Of a stretch of 34,793 nt of DNA, positions 7,435-15,471 are shown one piece after another. The notes under the pieces are model-generated. The model was given only the letters and a program-made list of their open reading frames with translations, had not been told where the DNA came from and searched no databases. The stretch is from Actinomycetales bacterium (GTDB lineage Bacteria; Actinomycetota; Actinomycetes; Actinomycetales; Microbacteriaceae): contig JAATGR010000201.1 in assembly GCA_015654575.1 (NCBI GenBank), forward strand, positions 1 through 34,793. The letters are read 5' to 3'. Both the position numbers and the translations under genes were made by a program. Within the stretch, counting starts at the first letter, position 1; each line of letters opens with the position of its first letter.

Positions 7435-8724
7435 ATGGATGACGCCCCCGAACAGGAGCCGGACGAGCCCGCGCGCACCGAGCGCGCGGGCCTGTCCCGC
7501 CGCGGCCTGCTGCTGTCGGCGGCGGCCGCGGGCGGGCTGCTGGTCGGGGGCGTCGGCGGCGGGGCCGCGGGGTACGCCCTGGGCTCCGCCGCCGAGACCG
7601 ACACCGACGCCATCGACCTGTCGGTCACCCACGACTTCTACGGCAGCGCGGAGCAGGCCGGCATCCGCACACCGGTGCAGCGCTACAGCGTGTTCATGAC
7701 GTTCGACTTCACCGGAACGACTGCCAGCGACCTGCAGATGCTGCTGGCCCGCTGGTCGGCGGGCATCGCGCAGGTCATGGCGGGCAAGACGGTCGGGCAG
7801 GTGGAGCCGGACCGCGACAGTGCGATCGGCGGCGACACCGGGGAGGCCCTCGACCTGGGACCTGCAGCACTGACGGTGACCGTCGGACTCGGCCCGGGCC
7901 TGTTCACCGATTCGCTGGGCCTCGCGAGCCGCAAACCGACGCTTCTGCGCGAACTCCAGCTCTCGACCGCCACCCTCCAGGCCGAGTTCACAGGCGGCGA
8001 TCTGTCGGTGCAGGCGTGCTCCGACGACCCGCAGGTGGCTTATCACGCGGTCCGAGCGCTGGCGCGCATGGGGAAGGACGCCGGCACCGCCGCGACCCGC
8101 TGGACGGTGATGGGCTTCGGTCGCGCCGCCGCGGGCACCGGCCAGTCGACCCCGCGCAACCTGATGGGCTTCAAGGACGGCACACGGAACGTGTTCACCG
8201 ATGCCGACTACGACTCCTTCGTGCGGGTGACCGATGGACCCGACTGGACGCGGGAGGGCACATACCAGACGGTCCGTAAGATACAGATGGACATCGAGAA
8301 CTGGGACACCGATCGCGTCAGCGACCAGAACCAGGTGTTCGGGCGCTATAAGGTCTCCGGGGCGCCGCTGACCGGAACCGACGAATTCGACACCCCAGAC
8401 TTCGCGGCGACCGACGACACCGGCGCACCCGTCATCCCGGCGCGTTCCCACGTGCGCCTGGCGGCATCCGAGAATAACGGCGGTCTGAAGATCCTGCGCC
8501 GCCCTTACAACTACACCGACGGCATCAACCAGTACGGGCTGCTGGACGGCGGCCTGCTGTTCGTCAGCTACCAGAACGACCCCGCCGCGTTCGAGACCCT
8601 GCAGTCACGGCTGGACGCCTCGGATCGGCTCAACGAATACATCACGCACGTCGGCTCGGGCGTCTTCTTCGTGCCGGGCGCTCCGGCGTCGGGGTCGTAC
8701 CTCGCGGCCGGCCTGTTCGCCTGA
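7435..8724 (+). CDS. efeB: EfeB Dyp-type heme peroxidase, Tat-exported
   Basis: A 429-residue dye-decolorising peroxidase of the EfeB/YcdB subgroup. A Tat signal (LSRRGLLLSAAAAGGLLVGG, twin Arg followed by a hydrophobic stretch) precedes the two ferredoxin-like halves. The family motif GxxDG appears as GFKDGT with distal Asp248, and His339 in ARSHVRLA fits the proximal heme ligand. NGGLKILRRPYNYTDG matches the conserved C-terminal heme-pocket segment. In EfeUOB systems this protein works outside the membrane with EfeO, either oxidising ferrous iron or acting on heme; the exact role is debated. It is the last gene of the operon, 3 bp after efeO, and a strong hairpin terminator follows. Confidence 0.95.
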   Translation: MDDAPEQEPDEPARTERAGLSRRGLLLSAAAAGGLLVGGVGGGAAGYALGSAAETDTDAIDLSVTHDFYGSAEQAGIRTPVQRYSVFMTFDFTGTTASDLQMLLARWSAGIAQVMAGKTVGQVEPDRDSAIGGDTGEALDLGPAALTVTVGLGPGLFTDSLGLASRKPTLLRELQLSTATLQAEFTGGDLSVQACSDDPQVAYHAVRALARMGKDAGTAATRWTVMGFGRAAAGTGQSTPRNLMGFKDGTRNVFTDADYDSFVRVTDGPDWTREGTYQTVRKIQMDIENWDTDRVSDQNQVFGRYKVSGAPLTGTDEFDTPDFAATDDTGAPVIPARSHVRLAASENNGGLKILRRPYNYTDGINQYGLLDGGLLFVSYQNDPAAFETLQSRLDASDRLNEYITHVGSGVFFVPGAPASGSYLAAGLFA

Positions 8725-8772
8725 ACCCCGGCACCTGCGGGAACGGTCTCACCGCCACCCCGCGAACAACGG

Positions 8773-8807
8773 CGAAGGGCCGCCCCACACCGTGGGACGG
8801 CCCTTCG
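8773..8807. terminator. bidirectional terminator between efeB and rpsO
   Basis: The left arm CGAAGGGCCGCCCCAC pairs with the right arm GTGGGACGGCCCTTCG: 16 positions with one mismatch and a 3-nt loop. It lies 49 bp after efeB and 26 bp past the end of rpsO, where the two convergent transcripts meet. There is no long T run, as is common in GC-rich actinobacteria. Confidence 0.85.
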
Positions 8808-8832
8808 TGAAAGCGATATACGCGGGTGCGAC

Positions 8833-9102
8833 TTATCGACGCAGGCCCAGACGCTCGATGAGCGTACGGTACCGGTTGATGTCGATGTCCTGCAGGTAGC
8901 CCAGCAGGCGACGGCGCTGACCGACCATCAGGAACAGACCACGACGCGAGTGGTGGTCGTGCTTGTGCTCCTTCAGGTGCTCGGTGAGGTCCTTGATGCG
9001 CTGCGTCAGCATCGCGACCTGCACCTCGGGGGATCCGGTGTAACCGGGGTGCGTCGCGTACTCTTCGATGTTCGCCTTCTTGACGTCGTTCTCGAGTGCC
9101 AT
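8833..9102 (-). CDS. rpsO: 30S ribosomal protein S15
   Basis: An 89-residue protein of exactly the usual S15 length. It contains the family core: [30 protein letters not shown], then the [23 protein letters not shown] signature, ending [11 protein letters not shown]15 binds the central domain of 16S rRNA early in 30S assembly. The frame extends upstream to 9441, but the conserved start [16 protein letters not shown] lies after an AAAGGGGATC Shine-Dalgarno, so ATG 9100-9102 is chosen. It is flanked by the convergent efeB terminator and a divergent YggU-family gene. The usual downstream partner pnp is not adjacent within this window. Confidence 0.98.
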   Translation of the reverse strand: MALENDVKKANIEEYATHPGYTGSPEVQVAMLTQRIKDLTEHLKEHKHDHHSRRGLFLMVGQRRRLLGYLQDIDINRYRTLIERLGLRR

Positions 9103-9243
9103 AGATGGGATCCCCTTTCTCGTCATTGCGCGGCGCCCGACGCCGAATGCGTGAGCTCTCTTTATCCGCGGCCGATCAAACGGCAACCGCAGAAGTCTAC
9201 CAGTGCGAGGCGGCAGCGGCGAGCCGCGGGGAGGAGGGAGCGC

Positions 9244-9249
9244 TAACCT
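9244..9249 (+). promoter_or_regulatory. -10 element of the YggU-family gene (leaderless)
   Basis: TAACCT lies exactly 6 bases (CGAAAC) ahead of the GTG at 9256. With a normal -10 to start distance, transcription would begin at or next to the start codon. Confidence 0.5.
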
Positions 9250-9255
9250 CGAAAC

Positions 9256-9477
9256 GTGCAGTTCAGCGTCCACGTCAAGCCCGGCAGCAGAAAAGGGCCT
9301 CTGGTCGAGCAGAACGCAGACGAGGTGACCGTGTATGTGCGCGAACGCACCGTCGACGGCGCAGCCAACGACGGCGTCATCGCAGCGCTGGCCGTGCACT
9401 TCGGCGTACGGCGGCGCGATGTCACGATCCTGCGCGGCCACACCGCGCGCATCAAACGGGTCGAGGTCGTGCGGTGA
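9256..9477 (+). CDS. DUF167 / YggU family protein
   Basis: A 73-residue protein of the DUF167 (YggU) family: the N-terminal strand [19 protein letters not shown], the core [26 protein letters not shown] and the C-terminal [16 protein letters not shown] follow the family pattern (V-x-P-x-A/S-x-K near the start, D-G-x-A-N-x-x-L/V in the middle). Its biochemical role is not established. The GTG start has no Shine-Dalgarno but has a TAACCT -10 six bases upstream, consistent with a leaderless message. Its TGA overlaps the next ATG (TGATG), so it is translationally coupled to the MFS transporter. Confidence 0.85.
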   Translation: MQFSVHVKPGSRKGPLVEQNADEVTVYVRERTVDGAANDGVIAALAVHFGVRRRDVTILRGHTARIKRVEVVR

Positions 9478-10784
9478 TGGCCCAGTTGGGCGCCCGCCAC
9501 TTCATCGACCTGCGACCGTTCCGGGCCAGCCCCGCCTTCGCCCGGCTGTGGGTCGGTTCGACCCTCTCCGGCATGGGCGCGCAACTGACCATCGTCGCGG
9601 TCATGCTGCAGGTCTACGCGCTGACCGAGTCGGACTTCGCGGTCTCGATGGTGGCGGTCGCGGGCCTGGTGCCGATGGTGCTGGCGGGGATCTACGGCGG
9701 GATGCTGGCCGACGCCTTCGACCGCCGCAAGGTGGCGCTGTCGGCGGCGACCGTGACATTCAGCTCAACAGCGCTGCTCGCCGTGCTGACCTGGACCGGC
9801 GGCGAAACGATCTGGTGGCTGTATGCACTCAGCGTGGTGAACTCGGCCGCGGCCGCGATCGTGCAGGCGACCCGCCAGGCGATCACGCCGCGGCTGATCC
9901 CCCGCGAACTGCTGCCCGCCGCCGCGGCACTGCAGGGCATCACGGTGGGCATCATGGTGATGGCGGGGCCCGCGCTCGCCGGCGTCCTGGTCGCCGTCGC
10001 CGGCTACGCGTGGACCTACTCGATCGACGTGGTCCTGATGACCTCACTGTTCCTCGGCCTGTGGACGCTGCCCGCGCTCCGGCCGGAGGGGGAGATCGTC
10101 CGCCCCGGGCTGGAGTCGTTGCGCGACGGCATCCGCTTCCTGAGACAGGAGACGAACATCCGTCTGCAGTACATCCTCGACATCACCGCGATGACCTTCG
10201 GGCAGCCGCTGGCGCTGTTCCCCGGGATCGGTGCGGTGCTGCTGGGCGGCGGCGCGATCACGACCGGCGCACTGACCGCGGCAACCGCGGCGGGCGCTTT
10301 CCTCTCCAGCCTGTTCTCCGGGCCCATCGGCCGCTACCGGGCGCACGGGATCGGCATCCAGCGCTCGATCCAGGTCTACGGGCTCGCGATCGGGGTGTTC
10401 GGGCTCGTGCTCGTCGCCGGTCAGCTGGGGTGGTTCGCGCCGTCGATCGTCAACGACGCCTCCCCCAACGTGGTGCTGATCGCGTTGGCGTGCGTCGCAC
10501 TCATGGTCTCCGGCGCCGCCGACAACGTCAGCGCGATCTACCGGTCGACCATGATGCAGTCCGCCGTGCCGGACTCGATCCGCGGAAGACTGCAGGGCGT
10601 GTTCACCGTCGTCGTCAACGGCGGCCCGCGGGTGGGCGCACTCTACGCTGGCACGCTCGCCACGTTCACGAGCCTGTGGTTCCCCCCGCTCCTGGGCGGG
10701 ATCGTGATCGTCGCCATGGTCGGGGTGCTCGTGCGCCTGTACCCGAGCTTCCGCGCATACGACGCCGCCCACCCGGTCGCCTGA
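9477..10784 (+). CDS. MFS transporter (EntS-like)
   Basis: A 435-residue membrane protein with about 12 hydrophobic segments. The arrangement resembles the EntS/MFS_3 group of exporters: [36 protein letters not shown], then the loop [11 protein letters not shown] between TM2 and TM3, and [34 protein letters not shown] in the C-terminal half. Relatives export siderophores or drugs; no siderophore genes are present here, so the substrate is open. The ATG at 9477 overlaps the stop of the YggU-family gene by one base, giving coupled translation. It converges on the FKBP gene with a 40-bp gap. Confidence 0.85.
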   Translation: MAQLGARHFIDLRPFRASPAFARLWVGSTLSGMGAQLTIVAVMLQVYALTESDFAVSMVAVAGLVPMVLAGIYGGMLADAFDRRKVALSAATVTFSSTALLAVLTWTGGETIWWLYALSVVNSAAAAIVQATRQAITPRLIPRELLPAAAALQGITVGIMVMAGPALAGVLVAVAGYAWTYSIDVVLMTSLFLGLWTLPALRPEGEIVRPGLESLRDGIRFLRQETNIRLQYILDITAMTFGQPLALFPGIGAVLLGGGAITTGALTAATAAGAFLSSLFSGPIGRYRAHGIGIQRSIQVYGLAIGVFGLVLVAGQLGWFAPSIVNDASPNVVLIALACVALMVSGAADNVSAIYRSTMMQSAVPDSIRGRLQGVFTVVVNGGPRVGALYAGTLATFTSLWFPPLLGGIVIVAMVGVLVRLYPSFRAYDAAHPVA

Positions 10785-10824
10785 GGCGAGCGGATGGGCG
10801 GCAGGTGTGCGGGTGCGGGGCGGC

Positions 10825-11193
10825 TCAGCCGACCGCGATCAGATCGATGACGAAGATCAGGGTCTTGCCGCCGAGGAAGTGTCCACCGGCGGGACCGTAG
10901 GCCAGGTGCGGCGGGATGACCAGCTCACGACGACCGCCGACCTTCATGCCCGGGATGCCGTCCTGCCAGCCCTGGATGAGCCCGCGCAGCGGGAACTGGA
11001 TGCTCTCGCCCCGGTTCCAGGACGAGTCGAACTCCTCCCCCGAGTCGAACTCAACACCCAGGTAGTGCACGGTGACCGTGTCGCCGGGCTTGGCTTCGGC
11101 GCCGGACCCCTCGACGATGTCGCGGATGACGAGCTCTGTGGGGGCCTCCCCGGCGGGAGCGTCGATCTCGGGCTTGGTGCGGTTGTCAGTCAT
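10825..11193 (-). CDS. FKBP-type peptidyl-prolyl cis-trans isomerase
   Basis: A 122-residue cytoplasmic FKBP (no signal peptide). The domain starts at GDTVTVHYLGVEFDSGEEFDSSW and includes IQFPLRGLIQGWQDGIPGMKVGGRRELVIPPHLAYG and TLIFVIDLIAVG, with the usual active-site aromatic and acidic residues (Y, D, W, Y, F). It catalyses prolyl isomerisation during protein folding. An 18-residue longer frame exists, but homology and the hydrophilic start MTDNRTKPEIDAPAGE favour ATG 11191-11193. It is monocistronic, convergent with the MFS gene and divergent from the TetR gene across a 270-bp gap. Confidence 0.93.
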   Translation of the reverse strand: MTDNRTKPEIDAPAGEAPTELVIRDIVEGSGAEAKPGDTVTVHYLGVEFDSGEEFDSSWNRGESIQFPLRGLIQGWQDGIPGMKVGGRRELVIPPHLAYGPAGGHFLGGKTLIFVIDLIAVG

Positions 11194-11378
11194 GCATCCA
11201 TCCAAGCATGAGCACGCGACGCGCACGAGCGGATCATGAGCGTTCACAGGGGACCTTCTGACGTTCCCGACGGCTCGTCCACGGGCCGTGTTCGTGGTCG
11301 CCGGCTCTGTTCCGCACGCCGCGGAGGCTGGCGGTCTTGACAGCGGAGCGGGGTGGGAGCATCCTGAACCCAGATCAG

Positions 11379-11427
11379 CTCAACGCCCGGGAGTTACGCA
11401 GGCATCGCCGCGACACCGGGCGTTGAG
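11379..11427. repeat. perfect 12-bp inverted repeat upstream of the TetR gene
   Basis: CTCAACGCCCGG (11379-11390) is perfectly repeated in inverse as CCGGGCGTTGAG (11416-11427) with a 25-nt spacer, ending 24 bp before the TetR -10 element. It could be a paired operator for autoregulation or an intergenic palindromic repeat. The remainder of the 270-bp gap (11194-11463) shows no other recognisable element. Confidence 0.55.
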
Positions 11428-11451
11428 TCTGACCGGCGGCGGGGAAGTCCC

Positions 11452-11457
11452 TAGGCT
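11452..11457 (+). promoter_or_regulatory. -10 element of the TetR gene (leaderless)
   Basis: TAGGCT followed by six bases (GACGGC) and the ATG at 11464. This implies transcription starting at or next to the start codon. Confidence 0.55.
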
Positions 11458-11463
11458 GACGGC

Positions 11464-12036
11464 ATGGCCCGACCCGACACACCGCAGTCGAGACGGTTGC
11501 TCGACGCCGCCGTCGACACCGCCCTCGAACTCGGGCTGTCCGGGCTGTCGTTGTCGGGGCTGGCGCGCGCCATCGGATCCAACAATCGGATGCTGCTCTA
11601 CTACTTCGGCTCGAAGGATGAGCTGTTCACCGAGGTCGCCCGGGCAGCGTACGACAGGTTCCCCGAGTTGGCGGGCCTCATCCCCTCGCTGCAGTCGGAT
11701 TCACCCATTCCGGAGCTGCTCTCGGCGGGCTGGCGCAAACTGCGGGCGCCGGCGAACCGCCCCTACCTGAGGCTGTTCTTCGAGGTCGTCGCGGATGCCG
11801 TGCGCGACCCCGATCACAACCGCGCGCAGCTCGGCGCGCTCGCATCGCACTGGCCGGCCGGGCTCCGGACCGCCTTCGAAAGCCACGGCTGGGATACCGC
11901 GGGGGCGCGGGCCGCGACCATCCAGGTGCTCGCGCTGTGGCGCGGGCTGCAGATCGAACTCCTGACCGGCGCCGACACGAGCGACCTGGACACCGCGCAC
12001 GACGCCGCGATCACCGCGCTCTTCGGCCGGTCGTGA
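11464..12036 (+). CDS. TetR/AcrR family transcriptional regulator
   Basis: A 190-residue TetR-type repressor. Residues of about 8-58 form the three-helix HTH: RRLLDAAVDTALELGLSGLSLSGLARAIGSNNRMLLYYFGSKDELF, with the characteristic YYFGSKDEL recognition-helix end. The C-terminal ligand-binding part is all-helical (YLRLFFEVVADAVRDP, AATIQVLALWRGLQIELLTG) and does not reveal the ligand. The start follows a TAGGCT -10 by six bases and has no Shine-Dalgarno, fitting leaderless translation. An inverted repeat at 11379-11427 upstream is a candidate autoregulatory site. It converges on the DszA/NtaA-type monooxygenase, so regulation of that operon is possible but not shown. Confidence 0.88.
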   Translation: MARPDTPQSRRLLDAAVDTALELGLSGLSLSGLARAIGSNNRMLLYYFGSKDELFTEVARAAYDRFPELAGLIPSLQSDSPIPELLSAGWRKLRAPANRPYLRLFFEVVADAVRDPDHNRAQLGALASHWPAGLRTAFESHGWDTAGARAATIQVLALWRGLQIELLTGADTSDLDTAHDAAITALFGRS

Positions 12037-12048
12037 GCCTCGCCGCAT

Positions 12049-12091
12049 CCGCGGTCTGAGGTTGCTGGCGGACGGCGGACCTCAGACGCGG
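12049..12091. terminator. hairpin between convergent TetR and monooxygenase genes
   Basis: CCGCGGTCTGAGGT (12049-12062) pairs with ACCTCAGACGCGG (12079-12091): 13 pairs with one bulged base and a 16-nt loop. It begins 13 bp after the TetR stop and overlaps the last codons of the convergent monooxygenase, so it can serve both transcripts. Confidence 0.7.
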
Positions 12092-13452
12092 CCGGCGGTG
12101 CGCAGCCGCGCGGCGCCGGCCGTGCCGGTCATCCTCTCCCGCAGGGTCGGCCCCGCAGGATCCTGCACGAGTCCGCGCTCGCGCAGCAGCGGCAGCACCC
12201 CTTCTCCGAAGGCCTCGACGTCGCGGGTACCGAACACCGGTTCGAGCAGGAATCCGTCGAGCCCGGTTTCTGCGGCGAGCTTCGCGACGCCGTCCGCGAC
12301 GGTCTCCGCCGATCCCACGAGCCGGAAGCCGCGCGTCCCGCGGCCCCGCAGCTCCTCCAGCACCTCGCGCACGGTAGGCGCCGGACGGTCCGGCGTGCCC
12401 AGGAACCGCTCGATGTTGCTCGTGCCCAGCTGACCGACGACGCCGGTGCCGAGCGCCTGATGCAACGTGCCATCAGGGTCGAGCGACAGGAGGTCGATGC
12501 CGGTGTTCCCGGCGTAGAGCGCCGCGACCACCTCATCCGACTGCATCGCGTGGAACTCGTCGTAGAGGCGCTGCGCCTCGGCATCCGTCTCGGCCACGAT
12601 CGCCGTGAGCCCTGCCATGATGCGGACGCTGTCCGCGGCGCGGCCGGCCTCGACCGCCAGCCGGCGCAGATCGGCGACGCCCGCGGCGGTGTGGGCCGGC
12701 GTGGTCCCCTGGATGAACACGCCCTCCGCGTGAGAGGCGGCGAGCGCCTTCCCCTTCGCGGACGTGCCCGCCTGGAAGATCACCGGCGTGCGCTGCGGCG
12801 ACGGCGGCGCACCGAAGTACCCCTGCGAACGGTAGTGGACGCCGCGGTAGTCCACCCGGTGAATGCGATCGGGCCGGATGTAGACACCGGCGTCGGCATC
12901 CGCGACGAGGGCGTCGTCGTCCCAGACGTCCTCCCAGTACGTGCGCGCCAGGCTCACGTACTCGTCCGCCTTGGCGTAGCGGTCGTCGTGCGCGGTCATC
13001 TCGGTGTGGCCAAACAGGTCGGCGACGGCATTCTGGGAAGCACCGGTGACGACGTTCCAGCCGATGCGTCCGCCGGTGAGGTGATCGAGGGTCGAAAAGC
13101 GGCGGGCGAGCGGCAGCGGGTGGTCCATGCCAGTCGTCGCCGTCACGACGAAGCCGAGCCGTTCGGTCTCACGCGCCAGCACCGGGATGATCGTCGACGG
13201 ATCGAGGCCGGAGAAGTTGATCGCCGCCGTCAGCGACGCCGGGCTGATGTCGCCGTTCAGCATCGGATAGCCGAAGCCGTCGGCGAAGAACAGGAAGTCG
13301 TACCCGGTGCGATCCATGATCTGCGCCATGCGCACCCAGCGCTCCGGATCGAGGTAGGACGCCGCGTCGCACGCGGGATGCGCCCAGCTGTAGGTGCCGC
13401 CGACCTGCGGCGCGTACACCTCGAAGACCCCGAATCGCAGCGCATCCGCCAT
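12082..13452 (-). CDS. LLM class flavin-dependent monooxygenase, NtaA/SnaA/DszA-like
   Basis: A 456-residue luciferase-fold monooxygenase of the group that includes nitrilotriacetate (NtaA), pristinamycin (SnaA) and dibenzothiophene sulfone (DszA) monooxygenases. Diagnostic stretches are TYSWAHPACDAASYLDPERWVRMAQIMDRTGYDFLFFADG, TLDHLTGGRIGWNVVTGASQNAVADLFG, DRYAKADEYVSLARTYWEDVWDDDALV and TPVIFQAGTSAKGKALAASHAEGVFIQG. These enzymes need reduced flavin from a separate reductase; none is adjacent. Two in-frame ATGs lie six bases apart; AAAGGA sits six bases before the second (13450-13452), so that is chosen, although the first (13458) would overlap the stop of the upstream gene as ATGA. It is cotranscribed with the upstream deaminase-like gene. 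The substrate is unknown. Confidence 0.87.
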   Translation of the reverse strand: MADALRFGVFEVYAPQVGGTYSWAHPACDAASYLDPERWVRMAQIMDRTGYDFLFFADGFGYPMLNGDISPASLTAAINFSGLDPSTIIPVLARETERLGFVVTATTGMDHPLPLARRFSTLDHLTGGRIGWNVVTGASQNAVADLFGHTEMTAHDDRYAKADEYVSLARTYWEDVWDDDALVADADAGVYIRPDRIHRVDYRGVHYRSQGYFGAPPSPQRTPVIFQAGTSAKGKALAASHAEGVFIQGTTPAHTAAGVADLRRLAVEAGRAADSVRIMAGLTAIVAETDAEAQRLYDEFHAMQSDEVVAALYAGNTGIDLLSLDPDGTLHQALGTGVVGQLGTSNIERFLGTPDRPAPTVREVLEELRGRGTRGFRLVGSAETVADGVAKLAAETGLDGFLLEPVFGTRDVEAFGEGVLPLLRERGLVQDPAGPTLRERMTGTAGAARLRTAGRV

Positions 13453-13454
13453 GG

Positions 13455-14441
13455 TCATTCCTTTCCGAGCCACGCGTCGATGCCGGCGCGGGCGCGTTCC
13501 TTGGTCGCCGGGGAGGCGAGGGTGGTCTCGATCGAGCTCCACGCGCAGGCGGCGAGCTGGTCGTCGGTCAGGCCGATGTGCTCGCGGGCGGCGAGGTACT
13601 CGTCGAGGATGCCGGGACCGAACAGGATCGGATCGTCGGCGTTGATGGAACAGCGGACGCCGGCGTCCAAGAGCTGCGGGAGCGGATGGGCGGACAGCTC
13701 CGGAACCACGTCCAGGAGGACGTTCGAGGTGGGGCAGACGTCCAGGCAGATACCGCGTTCGGCGAGCAGGGCGACGAGCTCCGGATCCTCGACGGCGCGC
13801 ACCCCGTGCAGGATGCGATCTGCGCCGAGCACCTCGACCGCCTCGCGCACCGACTCCGGACCCACGAGCTCGCCGGCGTGGGGTGCCGACTGCAGGCCCG
13901 CCGCCTTCGCCACGGCGAACGCCTCGACGAACCGGCCCGCCGGATAGCCGCGCTCCTCATTGGCAAGCCCCAGCGAGACCACTCCGCGGCCGGCTCCGGT
14001 CGCGGCGAGCTCGGCAAGGTCGCGCGCCGCGTCGGCGCCGAGGGTGCGATCGACCGTGACCATGAGGCCGACCTCGACGCCGTGACGCTCCCCCGCCGCG
14101 CGGGCCGCGGCGAGATGGGCGTCCAGCGCGGCCTCCGCGGAGCCGAACGCGTCGGCGTAGAACTGTGGGCTGACGCCGAACTCGATGTAGACGACGCCGT
14201 CGGCGGCGGCATCCGCCACGGCCTCGTCGATGAGCAGGGCGAGGTTCTCGGGCGCGGCGAGCACCGCGAGAAGGCCCTGATACATATCGGCGAACGCCGT
14301 GAACCCGACGAAGCCGGTGGTCTGCGGCAGGGTGATGTTCTGCGCCGCGGCGAGCCGGGTGAGCGTCTCGGGCCGCATCGCCGCCTCGAGGTGGATGTGC
14401 AGGTGTCCCTTGGGCAGGGCCGCCAGATCCCGTTCGGTCAT
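13455..14441 (-). CDS. adenosine deaminase family protein
   Basis: A 328-residue amidohydrolase-fold zinc enzyme. The metal motif is HLHIHLEAAM (HxH), followed by SAPHAGELVGPESV (the HAGE motif), ILHGVRAVEDPELVALLAERGICLDVCPTSNV and SINADDPILFG, where the common TDDP is ADDP. It hydrolytically deaminates adenosine, adenine or a related base; the exact substrate cannot be fixed from these motifs. A frame extension upstream exists, but GGAGGACCC precedes ATG 14439-14441. The end of the gene overlaps the upstream ATG of the monooxygenase (ATGA), so the two are translationally coupled, suggesting a shared pathway. A palindrome at 14470-14485 lies in its promoter region. Confidence 0.85.
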   Translation of the reverse strand: MTERDLAALPKGHLHIHLEAAMRPETLTRLAAAQNITLPQTTGFVGFTAFADMYQGLLAVLAAPENLALLIDEAVADAAADGVVYIEFGVSPQFYADAFGSAEAALDAHLAAARAAGERHGVEVGLMVTVDRTLGADAARDLAELAATGAGRGVVSLGLANEERGYPAGRFVEAFAVAKAAGLQSAPHAGELVGPESVREAVEVLGADRILHGVRAVEDPELVALLAERGICLDVCPTSNVLLDVVPELSAHPLPQLLDAGVRCSINADDPILFGPGILDEYLAAREHIGLTDDQLAACAWSSIETTLASPATKERARAGIDAWLGKE

Positions 14442-14469
14442 GGGTCCTCCGTCGCCCGTCGCCAGGATA

Positions 14470-14485
14470 TGAATCGATCGGTTCA
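14470..14485. promoter_or_regulatory. candidate operator before the deaminase-monooxygenase operon
   Basis: TGAATCGATCGGTTCA is a 16-bp palindrome with a single mismatched pair, 29 bp upstream of the deaminase ATG and about 100 bp from the divergent hydrolase start. Its size and symmetry resemble operators of LacI, GntR or TetR family repressors. The binding protein is not known; the TetR gene at 11464 is one candidate. Confidence 0.45.
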
Positions 14486-14575
14486 ACATCGTAGCCACGT
14501 GGTGTTTCGGCCAGATGTCGTCCCGCCGTAACCAGCCATCGGTATCGGCAAGAGCTCGTCGTCACGGCCCGGGAG

Positions 14576-14581
14576 TAGCCT
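14576..14581 (+). promoter_or_regulatory. -10 element of the fumarylacetoacetase-family gene (leaderless)
   Basis: TAGCCT followed by exactly six bases (GAAACG) and the ATG at 14588; no Shine-Dalgarno is present. Confidence 0.55.
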
Positions 14582-14587
14582 GAAACG

Positions 14588-15451
14588 ATGCGCTTCGCCC
14601 ACGTCTACTCGGAGGGAAACCCCCGACTGATCCTGGTCACCTCGCCCGATGAGGGGCTCTACGTCGACACGCTCTTCGCCGGAGCACCGGACCGGCTCGA
14701 GCGGCTGATCGCCGGCGGCGACGAGCTGCTCGACCGGGTGCGCGAGGCAGCCGACGGCCGGGGCGGGGAGATCGGCATCGATTCGGCATCCTTCTCCTCG
14801 GCCAGCCTCGATCCGCCGGTCGTGCTCGCCGTCGGGCTCAACTATGCGGCCCACTCCGGCGAGCTGGGGCTGAAGACCGACAAGACGCCGACCGTGTTCG
14901 TGCTCTGGCCGAACTCGCTGGCGGGCCACGGACAGACCACCTCGTGGCCGCGTTCGCTCAGCGAGTCGGTCGACTATGAGGCGGAGCTCGGCGTCATCAT
15001 CGGCCGGCCCGCGAAGGACGTGCCCGTCGAGCGGGCGCTCGACCACGTGTGGGGCTACACCGTCGTCAACGACATCACCGCCCGAGACATCCAGTTCTCC
15101 GAGGCGCAGTGGTGCCGCTGCAAGTCGTTCGACGGCTTCACCCCGTCGGGTCCGTTCGTCGTGACCGCGGATGAGGTCCCGGATCCGCAGGACCTGCACA
15201 TCTGGGCCGTCGTGGACGGGCACCGCGTGCAGGACGCCACGACCGGGCAGATGATCCGCGGCGTCGCCGAGCTCGTCGCCCACCTCTCACAGTCGGTGAC
15301 GCTGCTGCCGGGGACGCTGATCTCGACCGGCAGCCCGGGCGGCGCCGGCTACTCCCGGGATCCGCAGATCTTCCTACGCGACCGGTCGACGGTGACCGTC
15401 GGCATCGACGGCATCGGCGAGCTCACGACGCACTGCCGCATCCTGGGCTGA
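14588..15451 (+). CDS. fumarylacetoacetate hydrolase (FAH) family protein
   Basis: A 287-residue FAH-fold protein, with a short N-terminal domain and a C-terminal metal-dependent catalytic domain. Key segments are VVLAVGLNYAAHSGELG, VDYEAELGVIIGR (metal-binding acidic residues), VWGYTVVNDITARDIQF (metal Asp), WCRCKSFDGFTPSGPFVV and LLPGTLISTGSPGGAGYSRDP. Family members hydrolyse C-C bonds in acylpyruvates, fumarylacetoacetate or aromatic ring-cleavage products, or decarboxylate or isomerise them. The substrate here is open. The start follows a TAGCCT -10 by six bases (leaderless). It is divergent from the deaminase-monooxygenase operon, with a 146-bp shared intergenic region, so a joint catabolic role is possible but only inferred. 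Confidence 0.88.
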   Translation: MRFAHVYSEGNPRLILVTSPDEGLYVDTLFAGAPDRLERLIAGGDELLDRVREAADGRGGEIGIDSASFSSASLDPPVVLAVGLNYAAHSGELGLKTDKTPTVFVLWPNSLAGHGQTTSWPRSLSESVDYEAELGVIIGRPAKDVPVERALDHVWGYTVVNDITARDIQFSEAQWCRCKSFDGFTPSGPFVVTADEVPDPQDLHIWAVVDGHRVQDATTGQMIRGVAELVAHLSQSVTLLPGTLISTGSPGGAGYSRDPQIFLRDRSTVTVGIDGIGELTTHCRILG

Positions 15452-15471
15452 GGTCGTCGGCCGGCTCAGGT

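Noticed and set aside
6187..8451. Minus-strand open frame of 754 codons opposite efeO and efeB
   Set aside because: It is a mirror frame of two clearly identified genes, with low-complexity Gly/Val/Arg composition and no motifs.
9477..10784. Assignment of the MFS gene as a siderophore exporter working with EfeUOB
   Set aside because: The fold resembles EntS, but it is separated from efeB by rpsO, has no iron box and no siderophore synthesis genes are present, so the link is unsupported.
11464..13452. TetR at 11464 as the proven regulator of the DszA/NtaA-type operon
   Set aside because: The genes converge, and the palindrome in the operon promoter differs in sequence from the inverted repeat in front of the TetR gene. 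Proximity alone is not enough.
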